From Tomocerus qinae (taxonomy: Eukaryota > Arthropoda > Collembola > Entomobryomorpha > Tomoceridae): a DNA stretch of 64,000 bases. The translations under genes and the position numbers were made by a program. The stretch covers positions 76,880,001 through 76,944,000 of the forward strand of contig CM034546.1 of the NCBI GenBank assembly GCA_020055645.1. The letters run 5' to 3'. The notes beneath the pieces were generated by a model. That model ran no database searches and had not been told where the DNA came from. It saw only the letters and a program-made list of their open reading frames with translations. Shown in pieces: positions 1 through 10,520 of the stretch (positions are counted from its first letter, which is position 1; every line of letters starts with the position of its first letter).

Positions 1-252
1 ATTCCGCTAAAACCGCCACCTACAACGCAGACAGGTAACGTAGAACTTGTCCTTCGATTTCCATTTTGACGGGGTCTTCTGTTTACTATTAAAAATTATT
101 CGTAAAGAATTAAATATTGAAATCAAAATGATAAAAAATTTCGTCATTTTTTGACACTTACTTCTCCAATTAGACGATTCATCCTCGTCTGCATGCACTA
201 TTGACAAAATCAAGGAAAAAACGACAAATGTTGCAATGCTTGGATGGATCAT
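1..252 (-). CDS. Secreted FAD/NAD(P)-binding oxidoreductase, N-terminal exons (runs off window)
   Basis: Seen: exon 1 is 252..162, starting at an ATG and encoding a signal peptide (hydrophobic core ATFVVFSLILSIVHA) followed by an acidic DEDES stretch. It ends at a strong GTAAGT donor. The intron is 161..76 (86 bases). Exon 2 begins at 75 in phase 1 and runs off the left edge. In the spliced frame exon 2 encodes PVCVVGGGFSGI, the beta-strand plus GxGxxG fingerprint of a Rossmann dinucleotide-binding fold. Known: this motif close to a mature N-terminus is typical of flavin amine oxidases, L-amino-acid oxidases and FMO-like enzymes, which bind the ADP part of FAD here. Inferred: a secreted flavoenzyme oxidising an amine or related substrate. 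The subfamily cannot be told from about 55 residues. Unspliced read-through gives a stop, so the assignment depends on using the AG at 77..76 rather than the one three bases upstream. Confidence 0.6.
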
Positions 253-1109
253 CTTGAACAAATAGAGGATGTCAATCGAATAGTCAGGCAGCCAGGTTTA
301 TACATGCTTTATATATTATTAATATATCCTGTTATTATCAAGAAGTTACTGTCTAAAACTAATTATTAATTGGTTAATAACATTCATAATATATATGAGG
401 ATTCAGTTTTTTGTGGTTATTATTAGGTATTATAAAGTGGAAAGCCACAGGAATACAGGAAAAATAATTATTCCAGCAACTATGGCTTGCAGACTGATTA
501 AAACTACTTGGTGGTTATTGTACTACATAATTGCAAATACAGTATAATTCCATTTAAATTCCACACAGTGATTACCATTTTTAATGGTCAGGTAAAAAAT
601 ATAATAGACACTTTTGTAGTAATATACAGCTAAGGTAATTGTAATACCAATTAATAATGAACTTACATAAAAAACTAAAAAATATAGTGACCACTTTGGA
701 GTATAAATTTTTATCGCTTTTTAAACATACCTTTTTGACTTAAATTCGAAATAATATTGCTGCTTATTTTGTTGGATTTTAAAATTTATTCGGTCTCATT
801 CATAAATTAAAAATTAAACTCACTGGCTGGCTACTGTCTCTGAAGGCGTATAAAGTGTGTTATTAAGTTATATATGAGTTAATTTTGCCAAAGTTTATTT
901 TTGTCCCCTGAGGAAGTATAATATTTACATCTTCAGCTAAAAAAAACTCAGATATTAATTTTGGTTTATTGATTGAATTTAATGTTTCCACTCCATGCTT
1001 TTGAATACGTTCCTGATCCTGACATGATTAAGTAAATCGCATTACAAATAACACTATTAATAGTAAAGGAGAATTATGAATATTAACGAAAATTATGAAT
1101 GACAACAGT
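253..1109. other. Intergenic, nothing recognised
   Basis: AT-rich sequence upstream of the oxidoreductase gene and left of the retrotransposon. No coding exon, RNA gene or clear repeat was seen. It ends with CAGT at 1106..1109, the left target-site duplication of the LTR element. Confidence 0.5.
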
Positions 1110-1494
1110 TGTCGGGGTATAGTAAGATTAGTCATAGAGATATGTAAACCGCCGACAATTATGTAAACGCGGGGCTGCCGTGAGCCAGCCAATGGCTGCA
1201 CTAGTGAGTGAAGCCATTGGATGACTCTCAGCAGACTTGTGAAAAGAGTCGGGAGAACTAAGTTGGAAGCAGAGGAGAGAAGGTGCGAGTCTAGAGCCAA
1301 TAAAGAGGTTGTGGGACAGAGAAACGAGGTCTTGGCTTGGGTTGAGTTATTGGCATCTTGGTATTGGCATCTTCGGGACTTTGACCTGACACTGACCTGA
1401 CCGAAAGAAGGACATTCGGAGAATACCTCTCCTGGTTGACCCGTGGCTTTACCTAGCGAGCGCATCACCCAAGAGGAGTACCTTCCGTACGACA
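1110..1494 (+). repeat. 5' LTR (385 bp)
   Basis: Identical by eye to 11558..11942. Starts TGTCGGGGTA and ends CCGTACGACA. Contains an AATAAA at 1299..1304, probably the polyadenylation signal, and a short direct repeat TTGGCATCTT at about 1350-1380. An open frame on the minus strand across the LTR has no support as a gene. Confidence 0.95.
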
Positions 1495-3308
1495 AGCTGC
1501 AGGATCGAAGATTGGGACAAGGATATATTCGGATTTACTTTTTTCGGGTAAGTGAAGTGTCAACATTTCAAAAAACATCATTTTTATTATGGGGGCATAA
1601 GTAATTGATGTCAAATTTGGATGGGGAATACGAAAATTATTGTTTGTGAGGGATCTTGGAAATGTGCATAGTTATAGGTACATGTTGTATGTGTCGTTCT
1701 TCGCCATAAAAGTAAATTTTGTTTTTTGGGCTTAACTTAAATTTTTAATTAATGGGACTAATTTCCTGATATAAACTATTGTATGGGCTATTTGGGGAAA
1801 TTATTATCAAAATTATGGGAATAACACTTTTGGTATAATCGGCAAAAAATGATGACCGTCCGTCATCATAAAGGACGATTTTTGTTTTTGGAGTTAAAAT
1901 AATTTTGATTTTCTTGGGAATAATTTTCTGATGTTACCTATCTTATGGGCTATACAAACATATTTATATCATAATTATGCGGAAATTAGTTCTCGTTCTA
2001 TGGACAAAAAACTGAAGACAAAAAACGACCTACACACTTAAGCGCAGTGCACATTCCAATGCAGAATTTCGGGGAACGTAAAAATAATTTGGTGACTTCG
2101 TCATAATTATTATAGTAATATTTAAAGGGATTTGCGAATTTATGGGCATTGGTCATAAAAAAAAAATTTATTTTCCAAGGGGTGAAATTCATAATCAAAA
2201 TTTTGAAATGGTGAATTGTATTAGGGAGCTAGTGGAATTGCGTTCGGTATACAACATACGCTGCGCATAGCGAGTCAAAGCTGGATTTTCTTTAATTACA
2301 TTTTTGTTTGGAAAGTCAATCTCTGCAATTGACTAGGAATCTTTTTCATTTTTTTCTTTGGTTGAATAAATAGCTACACGGTCATTTTATGTACATGAAA
2401 ATTTTTGTCTTTTGGTACTGCACTGAGTCCTCGAGTGGCATGCAGTGAGTACATTCGATTTCGATCGATTTAATTGAGTTTCACCAAAACAATAATAGCA
2501 ATATGAACGTAAAATGTTTCCCTTTAATCCGTTATGTGTTCTAGATCACGCATTTAGAAATAATTGCTATATATACGTTTTACCTAACGAATTGCCGTGC
2601 AATTTTGAAACGTTTAAGATTTGCCGTGTCATTGAAACGCATTTTAACGGCCGTTATTGGGGAAACCATCAGACTATTCGTTTTCTAACTTTCTATATTC
2701 TGTCTGTACGAAACGGATTTAAATTTTTCTTGGTATCCGAGCAGACAGCTAAAGAAAATTCTGAGCATTTTTCAAAAGTCTTACGGGATTATTACTAATT
2801 ATGTTTTCAGTACTGTTGTGTGAATACAAAGTACATTTCTAAAACTAAGTGCTGCTCAAATTTTTCTTATTTTCTTGATTCGCCCCATGTGAGAATAAAA
2901 CATAGTAGACCTTTCAGTCTATTATATGGTGGTAGATACGGGACGTTGTCTTACTCTCATAAGCTAAGCGTTGCTTTATGTTAATTCGTGGCGACAGTTG
3001 GGCATTGAACTTATCTGCCATATCGCGCGTTTGACTTTGTTAAAAGTCGAGTAAAAAAGAGAGATGAATCCCTAATTAGCTAAAAAAGACGCCAATGAAT
3101 ATAAATTAAGTTGAATGACTGGGCATATGTTGATTTGATTGTAGTTGAGTGTAAAAAAGTCTAAGTTATGAATAGTTTGGGAACTTATCTAATAATTTAA
3201 ATAATTTGTAAAAAGAGAAGTGAACGGAGGACACTAAGGATAAGCATAAAACATTGTGAATGTGTATTAATCCTAATTTGTTTTCTCTGAGATAACCTTT
3301 GTTTGACA
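1495..3308 (+). other. Retrotransposon leader (5' UTR), about 1.8 kb
   Basis: Sequence between the 5' LTR and the gag ATG. It is unusually long. It holds a consensus splice donor at 1548..1553 and one 94-codon open frame (2514..2798, starting at a true ATG) with no recognisable domain. Several other upstream ATGs are present, so ribosome access to gag is not explained by simple scanning. The rest is AT-rich with no structure I can name. Confidence 0.6.
1545..1553 (+). promoter_or_regulatory. Candidate splice donor in retrotransposon leader
   Basis: CGG|GTAAGT, a full consensus 5' splice site, 53 bases after the 5' LTR. Joined to the acceptor ending at 10547 it would make a subgenomic RNA that skips gag and pol and places the ORF3 ATG one base after the junction. 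The pairing is inferred and no transcript was available. Confidence 0.45.
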
Positions 3309-4643
3309 ATGAGTGCCTTGGGCGACGGAGATAATGACGGAGAGTGGGATTATGATGCTGGCAATGCAAACCGTGGTGATGGCAATGAGCGGAGGAATGA
3401 GGAGCAAGCTCAAGGAATTGGAGGACAAGCTCATGACGCTCATAATGAAGGAGTGGAGGACGAAGTTACACTGTTGCGACGACAACTCGCAGAATTACAG
3501 GCTCGGTTTGATCTTCTTAATACTGGAAACGCAGGTACTGTACGTTCCAATGTTAACAATGCCAGATCCGATAGCCAGAATATGGTAGTAAATCCTAACC
3601 TTTTCGCGCATCATCAGGCCATTCAACAATTGCGGCACTATGAAGGAAAGTCTGATGCGGAGGAATTTCTTTTGAAATTTGAGACTGATTTGGAATTTAT
3701 TGGTTTGACAAAGCAATGGGCTATCCATAACTTTGATCGAGTTTTGGAGGGCGATGCTAAAAATTGGTGGACGGCAGAATATCCATCAATCGGAAACCAA
3801 GTAAAGGAGATTAATCCTGACTTTGAGGATATTTGGTTTGAAATTAAATTTAAATTCTTAAAGTTTTTCGATCACTCCTCGCAAAAGACTTACTATCGTA
3901 TACAAAATAAAGCGCTGGTATACAACATTGGAGATGATCCACAGAAGTATGTGGCTAGTAAGCTAGAAATATTGCGCAATATTGAGCCGACTATGTCGAT
4001 TCAAAGAAAAATCGAGCAGTTGACCAAGACTTTACCATTTGATATTCAGACTAACTTAATAGGTCAAGACTTTAAATCAACTGGTGAATTTCTTGATAAA
4101 TTGCGTAAAATTGCCGAAATATACGCAATGAATAAGACGAGTACTAGCACCCGGAGTTCAAATTCACGTAGTACATATGTACCAGGACCCGTGAATTCGA
4201 GCTTTAGAGAATCTGGTGGGCGGTCCCAACGCTTTAATAATGTTCGTGATGTTCGTTCAAGTTCAGTCCCTAATAGTAATAATAATTCGGGAAATAATCA
4301 AAATGAACAAACTGGGAGAAATCCCAATCAAGGCAATTATTATCGGGGAAGTGAACAAAGTGGGAGAAATCCCAATCAAGGAAATTATTATCGGGGAAAT
4401 AATAGAGGGAACTATTATAGACCACAAAATAATCGTGGAAATACGGGAGAAAGGCCTGTTACATGCTATCGTTGTGGAGAGACTGGTCACGTGTCATATT
4501 ATTGTCCTAATCCCTTGAATAATGGGACAGTAGGAAATAATTCCACACCAGCGCCACAAAATAATAATGCTGGAGGTCAGCAGAGCTCCAATCAAGTTCC
4601 TCCTCCCCAACCTTTAAACCAAAACTCTGTACAGCGTCAGTAA
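3309..4643 (+). CDS. gag: Gag polyprotein of the Ty3/gypsy element
   Basis: 444 residues from the ATG at 3309; two further upstream codons are open but lack an ATG. Role: structural protein that assembles the virus-like particle in the cytoplasm and packages element RNA. Seen: an acidic, coiled-coil-like N-terminus (around residues 25-70), then a retrotransposon Gag capsid region (residues about 100-270) with the usual AEEFLLKFETDLEFIG and GDAKNWW blocks, then an Asn/Gly/Arg-rich nucleocapsid region. That region contains two near-perfect NPNQGNYYRG repeats and one CCHC zinc knuckle, CYRCGETGHVSYYC (CX2CX4HX4C). The frame closes at TAA 4641, 22 bases after a slippery heptamer, so a fraction of ribosomes should continue into pol. 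Intact, with no stops. Confidence 0.9.
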   Translation: MSALGDGDNDGEWDYDAGNANRGDGNERRNEEQAQGIGGQAHDAHNEGVEDEVTLLRRQLAELQARFDLLNTGNAGTVRSNVNNARSDSQNMVVNPNLFAHHQAIQQLRHYEGKSDAEEFLLKFETDLEFIGLTKQWAIHNFDRVLEGDAKNWWTAEYPSIGNQVKEINPDFEDIWFEIKFKFLKFFDHSSQKTYYRIQNKALVYNIGDDPQKYVASKLEILRNIEPTMSIQRKIEQLTKTLPFDIQTNLIGQDFKSTGEFLDKLRKIAEIYAMNKTSTSTRSSNSRSTYVPGPVNSSFRESGGRSQRFNNVRDVRSSSVPNSNNNSGNNQNEQTGRNPNQGNYYRGSEQSGRNPNQGNYYRGNNRGNYYRPQNNRGNTGERPVTCYRCGETGHVSYYCPNPLNNGTVGNNSTPAPQNNNAGGQQSSNQVPPPQPLNQNSVQRQ

Positions 4644-4653
4644 AGAGTCTGAC
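4613..4653 (+). promoter_or_regulatory. Programmed -1 frameshift signal, gag to pol
   Basis: T TTA AAC at 4613..4619 lies exactly in the gag phase (CCT TTA AAC = Pro-Leu-Asn). After a -1 slip, pol is open without a stop from 4619 to 10516. Downstream, ACTCT (4624..4628) is complementary to AGAGT (4644..4648), and GTCAG (4636..4640) to CTGAC (4649..4653). These can form two alternative hairpins. As a pseudoknot they would have no loop between the 3' strands, which is sterically doubtful. Known: UUUAAAC is among the most efficient -1 heptamers in metazoan viruses. Confidence 0.8.
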
Positions 4654-7600
4654 AATTGTTGGTAATGGATCTGGTTTTGGTGAAACATTGAATAATAATA
4701 AAAATTTGGGAAATAATGTGGGAAAATATAATTCAGTTGTATGTGATAGTAATGTGCAATATTTAAGGGGGTTAAATGAGAGGAATATAATAAGTAATAA
4801 TGATAATAATGTTAATTTGGGAAATGGAAATGTTAGTAATGAGATGAATGAGTGCAATAATGTGAGTATGTGCGTTAATAGTGGGACTGTGGATGAGAAT
4901 GTGGCTATCCACAATAGAAATTTAATTTTTACTAATTCTAAGATGGATAGGAGTGATGTGCATATTTCAGGAAAGGGATCTTATGCATCGGTAGTGAAAG
5001 AGGGAGTTGTTGGTAGTCCATATGTACCATCGGGGGGACATGATGGAAAGGCTCAACATTATATTCGGAAAAATTTATTTAAAAATTGGCAGTTGAGAGA
5101 AAAGAATTTGGAATTGCATTCGGAGAGTAGATGTGGGAAAGCATTAAGTAAAATTATCGGGTTTGAAAGTAAGGAGCCTAGGATGGAGAGTGAAATTAGT
5201 TCTGACAGTGCGTATTTGAATCTTTTGACCTCCACTTCAGAAGGTCAATCAACGGAATCAAATACTAGCAATGTCAAGGATGTTGTTGATGAGAAAGTGA
5301 TGATTGGGAAGAAAGAAAAAGTTGCTAATGTGAGGAAAAAGAGTGGAAGTAAGGGAAGGAGATTGAATAGTAAAGTTGATTTTGATGTTAAGTTGAGGAA
5401 TAGATTCAGTGTGTTGAGTGATACTAGTCCGGATGCTAGTGATGAGAATGATAGTGAGTATGAGAGGAAATGGGAGGATTGTGAAGTCACGTTGAGTGAC
5501 ATTAATAAAAGTTTAAGGAGGAAGAAGAATTGTCGGAAAGTGGCTCATCCATACCATACTAGTGTAACCGAGGATAGTATTGACGAGACTTCAGAGACTA
5601 CGGTTTACACTGAAACTCCATATGGCATGTTTCCAGCTAGGCATCGCATGCAAAATGAAAGATGGAAGCGACAGCTTAACTTGAAAATTAATGGCAAGTT
5701 TACGGAGGTATTGGTGGATACGGGGGCTACTATTTCGGGAATTAGCTATAAATTCTATAGAGACATGATGGGAAATCCTAGCGGAGAACAATATGTACAC
5801 AGGGTTAGTGACATACAACCATTTACTATTGGACTATCGATAGAGGAAGCAGGAGAGTACGTAGTAAGACAGAAAATTGAAATGTTCTTGGAGATAGATG
5901 GATATAAGATATTATGGTGTTTCTATATTGTACCTGGTTTATCTAGTAATGTAGTTTTGGGAAGAGATTGGTTATTAGCATACGGCGTTAAACTGAATTA
6001 TTTTAAAGGTCCTAATTTGTTTACGTACGGTGTGGACATAGCTAACGAATCACGAAGATATTTGAATGGGATACCAATATCTGAGTTTACAGATTGGGCG
6101 ACAGTTCTACTACCTAATGTAAAAGCGTGTAAGGACGCAGTACCAGCAGAGAAGGGAGACCCTCGGGTTAAAAACGATGTTAATTCATCATGCCTGACGG
6201 AATCTTTTTGCCCAGTTGCCAAGGAAATAGGCGTAAAGCCTGAAGTCGGCAAAGGCAGTACTGAAAAAGAAGCCCGGCCACAATTGGGTATTAACGTACC
6301 ACGGCCGCGGGGCCAAACCAACGAAAGTCCTATCACGACTACTTCTGATACTGATGCCGCTTGGGCAAGTGGACCTACTACTTGTACTTCGTTGCCAGGG
6401 TTTACGACTTCTGAAAAGTCAGATGAACTGAAATCGCACCAATCACCAGACAATCAAATCAGACTGAATCGTAATGTTATCGTTCCACCGAATAACGCTA
6501 AGAAAGTACATTTTTTCATAGATGAAGATGTTGACGCCAGTATTATGATAACACCTCGAGTACAACTACAATACACGAAACACATACAAGTAGGCAATGC
6601 TATAGTCGACGTTAAGAGAGGGAAAGGTTGTACATTCATGATAAATCCAACTAACAGGCCTATATTATTACGAAAGCGAGTTCTTATTGGTTCGTATGAC
6701 TTTTTAACACCTAACATGATAGTGTGCAATGCAGATGAGGTTGAAACTACCATTAAGTCAGAAAAAGCAGAGTCTGTAAAAAAGTCTACTACTAATACTA
6801 AGGAACAGAAAGTACGTATGGAGCATTTAGGTGCCATGGACATAGATGCAGAAGATTTTTTGGGTAAAATATCTCTAGGTAAAGACTTGACTGATGAAGA
6901 ACGTGAACAAGTTAATGTTTTGTTGTATCGATATCGTGACGTATTTACGAAAAACGCATTAGACTTGGGTAGGTGTAATATGGTGACACATAACATAGAC
7001 GTACAAGGTGCAAAGCCGGTAGCACAGAAGCCCTATAGATGTTCGTTTGCTGAAAGGCAAGAGATTTCTAAACAGGTTTCTGAATTATTAGCTAAGGGGA
7101 TAATAGTACCTTCGGATTCACCATGGTCTTCTCCGGTCGTTTTAGTCAAAAAGTCTGACGGGACTTTACGCTTTTGCGTTGATTTTCGAGCTGTGAATGC
7201 GCTCACTAAAAAGAGTAGTTATCCTTTGCCTAGATTAGACGATGCACTTGATCGTTTTGCATTTTCCAAATACTTGAGCACTATGGATTGCGAGTCGGCA
7301 TACTATCAGGTACCAATGGATGAAGAGTCTAAAGACAAAACAGCTTTTGTTTGTCCAGACGGCCTATTCCAGTGGAATTTTATGCCTTTTGGTTTATGCA
7401 ATGCACCAGCTACTTTTCAGAGATTAATAGATGCAGTGCTGGGAGGTCTTAAATGGACCATCGCATTGGCATATCTTGATGATATTATCGTTTATAGTAA
7501 GGATTTTCACGCGCATCTTGAGCATTTAGAGACTATATTCGAATGTCTAAAGAAAGCCGGACTTAAGCTAAAACCAGCTAAGTGTAATTTTGCGGACAAT

Positions 7601-10516
7601 AAAATTAAGTTTTTAGGTCATATTATCTCTGCTGAGGGAATATCAGCCGATCCTAACAAATGTCGGGCTGTAAATGAATTTCCTAGACCTAAGACAGTAC
7701 GTGACATCTTATCCTTCGTTAATTTTTGTGGATATTATCGCAGATTTATTAAGGGCTTCTCAAACATAGCGAGACCATTAACTGCGCTTACGTGTAAAAA
7801 CGTACCTTTTATTTGGGGTGAGGAGCAAGAGCAAGCATTCATACAACTTAAGCAAGCCTTGGTTTCTCCACCAATAATGGCACATCCACAGGATGACGCT
7901 CCTACGAGAATCTGTACTGACGCTAGTTATACTGGCCTAGGTGCAACTCTTGAGCAACAGGAGATAAATCATTCCATAGAACAGCAGGGTAAAGATGGGC
8001 AATGGAAAGTGGTAGCATATATCTCAAGAACTTTGAAACCGCATGAAAAGAAGTATAGTGTGTCAGAAATTGAATGTCTGGGCATTTTGTATGCAGTGGA
8101 GGCATTCCGACCATATATTCATGGTAGACCGTTCACTATTGTGACAGATCATTGTTCGTTGTGCTATTTGTTAAAACTTAAAGACCCACAGGGAAGATTA
8201 GCAAGATGGGCTCTAAGGTTATCGCCTTATTATTTTGACATCCAATATGTGTCAGGGAAAAGTCACGGACATGTGGATGCATTATCCCGGTATCCACTCG
8301 CATTAAGTAATTGTACTTCAATTACAGATCCTTTGAATTTCGGGGATAATTTATGCGGCATGGATAAACGCTCTGAGTGGGAGTCTAGACAGAAAGCAGA
8401 TCCTATGTTGAAAGACATAATTAGCGATCTAATACATGCAAAGTGGCAAGAGGACTATGAAATTGATCCTAAACATGATAGCTATACTTCAATTGATGGA
8501 TTATTGTATAAGGCAGGTGATACGGAAGATGAAAATCTTTGGCGTTTGGTAGTTCCTCAGGGATTAAGGAAAGAAGTTCTTACGGAAGTGCATGAGAATA
8601 ACGCTATGCACTTAGGATTTTTCAAAACTTGGTGTTTAATCAAATCGCGTTATTATTGGCGAAAAATGTATTCGCATACACGTCAATTTGTATTGGGTTG
8701 TCAACTCTGTCAACAATACAACAGGAGGGTCGGAGCAGCCCCAGGGCCGGCTCAGCCTATTCCAACTCCTGACATGCCATATGATCGCGTAGGAATTGAT
8801 TTGATCGGTCCATTTCCAAGTACTCCTTTTCCTAGACGAAACCAATATGCGCTAGTAATTATGGATCACTTAACTCGGTTTGTCGATATTTTTCCAGTTA
8901 AAAGTACAGAAACTAAGCAAATCGTTAAAGTTCTGACGGAAGGAATGATATATTCATCTCATCATTCTTGTCCAAAAGAAATTTTGACCGATTGTGGTAC
9001 TAACTTCATGTCTAAAGACTTCCGGGAATTTTGTGACAAATATCACATCAATTTGATTCATTCTTCACCATACAATCCTCAGACTAACGGAATAGTCGAG
9101 CGTTCTAATGCGGTCATAAAAAACATCTTGGCTAAGCATGTGAACGAAACAATGAACGACTGGGATAAGTATTTGAATAGAGTCGCCTACGCAATGAATA
9201 ATACAGTCCATAGAGTAAATCAATATTCGCCATATTATTTACTTCACGGTAGAGAACCTAGATTGCCTTGTGATGCAATTACTCCTACTATTTCGGAGAG
9301 AGTAGGCGATGAAGAACCTAATATTATTATGACAAGAGCGCGTCGTGCTCAACAGGTCGCCAAGGACCGAACGGATAGGTTTCAGAACATAGAGAAACGA
9401 CGTTGGGACGCGAAACATAAACCGAGACATTATAATACCGGAGATTTTGTTTGGCTAGCTAATTTTGCGCGTATTCCAGGAAAAGTTTCCAAGTGGTTGG
9501 TACACTGGAAAGGTCCATACTGCGTTGTAAAACAGACGGGCCCTATCAGTTACTTAATTGCGGATGAACGCAAATTTGGTCATACTAGAGTGGAAAATGT
9601 CAGACATTTGAAGCCTTATTACGGGGAATTTACGTCGGACGAAGCTTCCGAATGCGACTTTTATGATGAAGTCGAACTTCCACCTGAACTTGTTTCAACT
9701 TTGTCTGATAAACCTTCTACTGACTGCAGTAATCCTATTTCTATTCAGGATGATGGTCTAGAGTTCAGTGAGCGTAATAACTCAAGAGACGATCCTGGTA
9801 ATGTCAGTGACGCTACGGTTTATACGGAAATTGCTCGTTTGCTAACTACGGAGGACTTAGAAGGTCCAGGAGAAATTTCTAACATAGCGCATGCATCGGG
9901 TAATAACGTAGAATCTGTTAATATAAGTGTAAATAGTAATATTGGCAATAGAACGACTGATAGTCATAGCCAAGTAGAGGAAAGAGTCAGTATTGACAGT
10001 AGAAATCGTATGAGTGGTGAAAATGTGAGTGTGAATGTGACTGGTAGTGTAGAAAGTATTTTTGGGTCGAGAGATGTCTCATTTATTGATTTTGGTACAG
10101 GGGGTAATGTTAATACTTCAGAGAGAAATTCTGATATTTTTGGGGAAAGTTCTAATGTTTCTAATAATGTTTCTTTAAATATTTCTGGGGAAAATTCAGT
10201 TTTGGGGAATAGTAGTAATGCTAGCAATTTTTTTGATCTAAGTACTGCTAATAGCGCTGAGAGTGTTGCGCAAAGTCCGGATTATTTTGGTACTCCAGCG
10301 GCGAGTCCAGGTGATAATCCACAGGAGACTGAAGGTACGGAGGAAACGGGGACGGTAGAGACGGAGGAGAGCTCTGTTCGACGTAGTGTTAGAACAACTA
10401 TTCCAATTGATCGTTTTGGGTGTCCAGTACCGTCTTCCATGATAAATAGCAGAGGTCAACTGAAAAGGCTGTGTAAAGTCGCCAGCGCGGTTCAAATGCT
10501 GTGTGGCATGTATTAA
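4619..10516 (+). CDS. pol: Pol polyprotein: protease, reverse transcriptase, RNase H, integrase
   Basis: About 1,965 codons, read by -1 frameshift from gag. No ATG is needed and none is well placed. Seen in order: an Asn/Ser-rich linker (to about 5500); aspartic protease with VDTGATIS (about 5717) and a second hydrophobic-G motif VVLGRDWLL; reverse transcriptase with LRFCVDFRAVNALTKK and the catalytic YLDD box at 7472; RNase H with CTDASYTG, SEIECLGILYA and IVTDH; integrase with an HHCC zinc finger (about 8590-8720) and a DDE core (GIDLIGPFP, TDCGTNF, NPQTNGIVERSN); then a WKGPY GPY/F-type module near 9505. A long acidic Ser/Asn-rich tail (from about 9630) follows and is larger than usual. 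All catalytic motifs are present and the frame is intact. The tail's role is unknown. The end overlaps the frame of ORF3 but not its first ATG. Confidence 0.92.
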   Translation, partial: PKLCTASVKSLTIVGNGSGFGETLNNNKNLGNNVGKYNSVVCDSNVQYLRGLNERNIISNNDNNVNLGNGNVSNEMNECNNVSMCVNSGTVDENVAIHNRNLIFTNSKMDRSDVHISGKGSYASVVKEGVVGSPYVPSGGHDGKAQHYIRKNLFKNWQLREKNLELHSESRCGKALSKIIGFESKEPRMESEISSDSAYLNLLTSTSEGQSTESNTSNVKDVVDEKVMIGKKEKVANVRKKSGSKGRRLNSKVDFDVKLRNRFSVLSDTSPDASDENDSEYERKWEDCEVTLSDINKSLRRKKNCRKVAHPYHTSVTEDSIDETSETTVYTETPYGMFPARHRMQNERWKRQLNLKINGKFTEVLVDTGATISGISYKFYRDMMGNPSGEQYVHRVSDIQPFTIGLSIEEAGEYVVRQKIEMFLEIDGYKILWCFYIVPGLSSNVVLGRDWLLAYGVKLNYFKGPNLFTYGVDIANESRRYLNGIPISEFTDWATVLLPNVKACKDAVPAEKGDPRVKNDVNSSCLTESFCPVAKEIGVKPEVGKGSTEKEARPQLGINVPRPRGQTNESPITTTSDTDAAWASGPTTCTSLPGFTTSEKSDELKSHQSPDNQIRLNRNVIVPPNNAKKVHFFIDEDVDASIMITPRVQLQYTKHIQVGNAIVDVKRGKGCTFMINPTNRPILLRKRVLIGSYDFLTPNMIVCNADEVETTIKSEKAESVKKSTTNTKEQKVRMEHLGAMDIDAEDFLGKISLGKDLTDEEREQVNVLLYRYRDVFTKNALDLGRCNMVTHNIDVQGAKPVAQKPYRCSFAERQEISKQVSELLAKGIIVPSDSPWSSPVVLVKKSDGTLRFCVDFRAVNALTKKSSYPLPRLDDALDRFAFSKYLSTMDCESAYYQVPMDEESKDKTAFVCPDGLFQWNFMPFGLCNAPATFQRLIDAVLGGLKWTIALAYLDDIIVYSKDFHAHLEHLETIFECLKKAGLKLKPAKCNFADNKIKFLGHIISAEGISADPNKCRAVNEFPRPKTVRDILSFVNFCGYYRRFIKGFSNIARPLTALTCKNVPFIWGEEQEQAFIQLKQALVSPPIMAHPQDDAPTRICTDASYTGLGATLEQQEINHSIEQQGKDGQWKVVAYISRTLKPHEKKYSVSEIECLGILYAVEAFRPYIHGRPFTIVTDHCSLCYLLKLKDPQGRLARWALRLSPYYFDIQYVSGKSHGHVDALSRYPLALSNCTSITDPLNFGDNLCGMDKRSEWESRQKADPMLKDIISDLIHAKWQEDYEIDPKHDSYTSIDGLLYKAGDTEDENLWRLVVPQGLRKEVLTEVHENNAMHLGFFKTWCLIKSRYYWRKMYSHTRQFVLGCQLCQQYNRRVGAAPGPAQPIPTPDMPYDRVGIDLIGPFPSTPFPRRNQYALVIMDHLTRFVDIFPVKSTETKQIVKVLTEGMIYSSHHSCPKEILTDCGTNFMSKDFREFCDKYHINLIHSSPYNPQTNGIVERSNAVIKNILAKHVNETMNDWDKYLNRVAYAMNNTVHRVNQYSPYYLLHGREPRLPCDAITPTISERVGDEEPNIIMTRARRAQQVAKDRTDRFQNIEKRRWDAKHKPRHYNTGDFVWLANFARIPGKVSKWLVHWKGPYCVVKQTGPISYLIADERKFGHTRVENVRHLKPYYGEFTSDEASECDFYDEVELPPELVSTLSDKPSTDCSNPISIQDDGLEFSERNNSRDDPGNVSDATVYTEIARLLTTEDLEGPGEISNIAHASGNNVESVNISVNSNIGNRTTDSHSQVEERVSIDSRNRMSGENVSVNVTGSVESIFGSRDVSFIDFGTGGNVNTSERNSDIFGESSNVSNNVSLNISGENSVLGNSSNASNFFDLSTANSAESVAQSPDYFGTPAASPGDNPQETEGTEETGTVETEESSVRRSVRTTIPIDRFGCPVPSSMINSRGQLKRLCKVASAVQMLCGMY

Positions 10517-10520
10517 TTTG

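Noticed and set aside
1028..1495. 155-codon minus-strand frame across the LTR (and its twin at 11509-11943)
   Set aside because: Lies wholly within LTR sequence, on the antisense strand, with no domain; explained by the LTR.
1513..1530. TGG at 1513 as a tRNA primer-binding site
   Set aside because: It is 19 bases from the LTR end rather than adjacent, and I could not match it to a tRNA 3' end.
2514..2798. 94-codon ORF in the retrotransposon leader
   Set aside because: Starts with an ATG but has no domain, no codon signature and no counterpart to compare; kept only as a note on the leader.
4624..4653. H-type pseudoknot after the slippery site
   Set aside because: The two 5-bp stems would share adjacent 3' strands with no connecting loop, which is sterically unlikely; I report only alternative hairpins.
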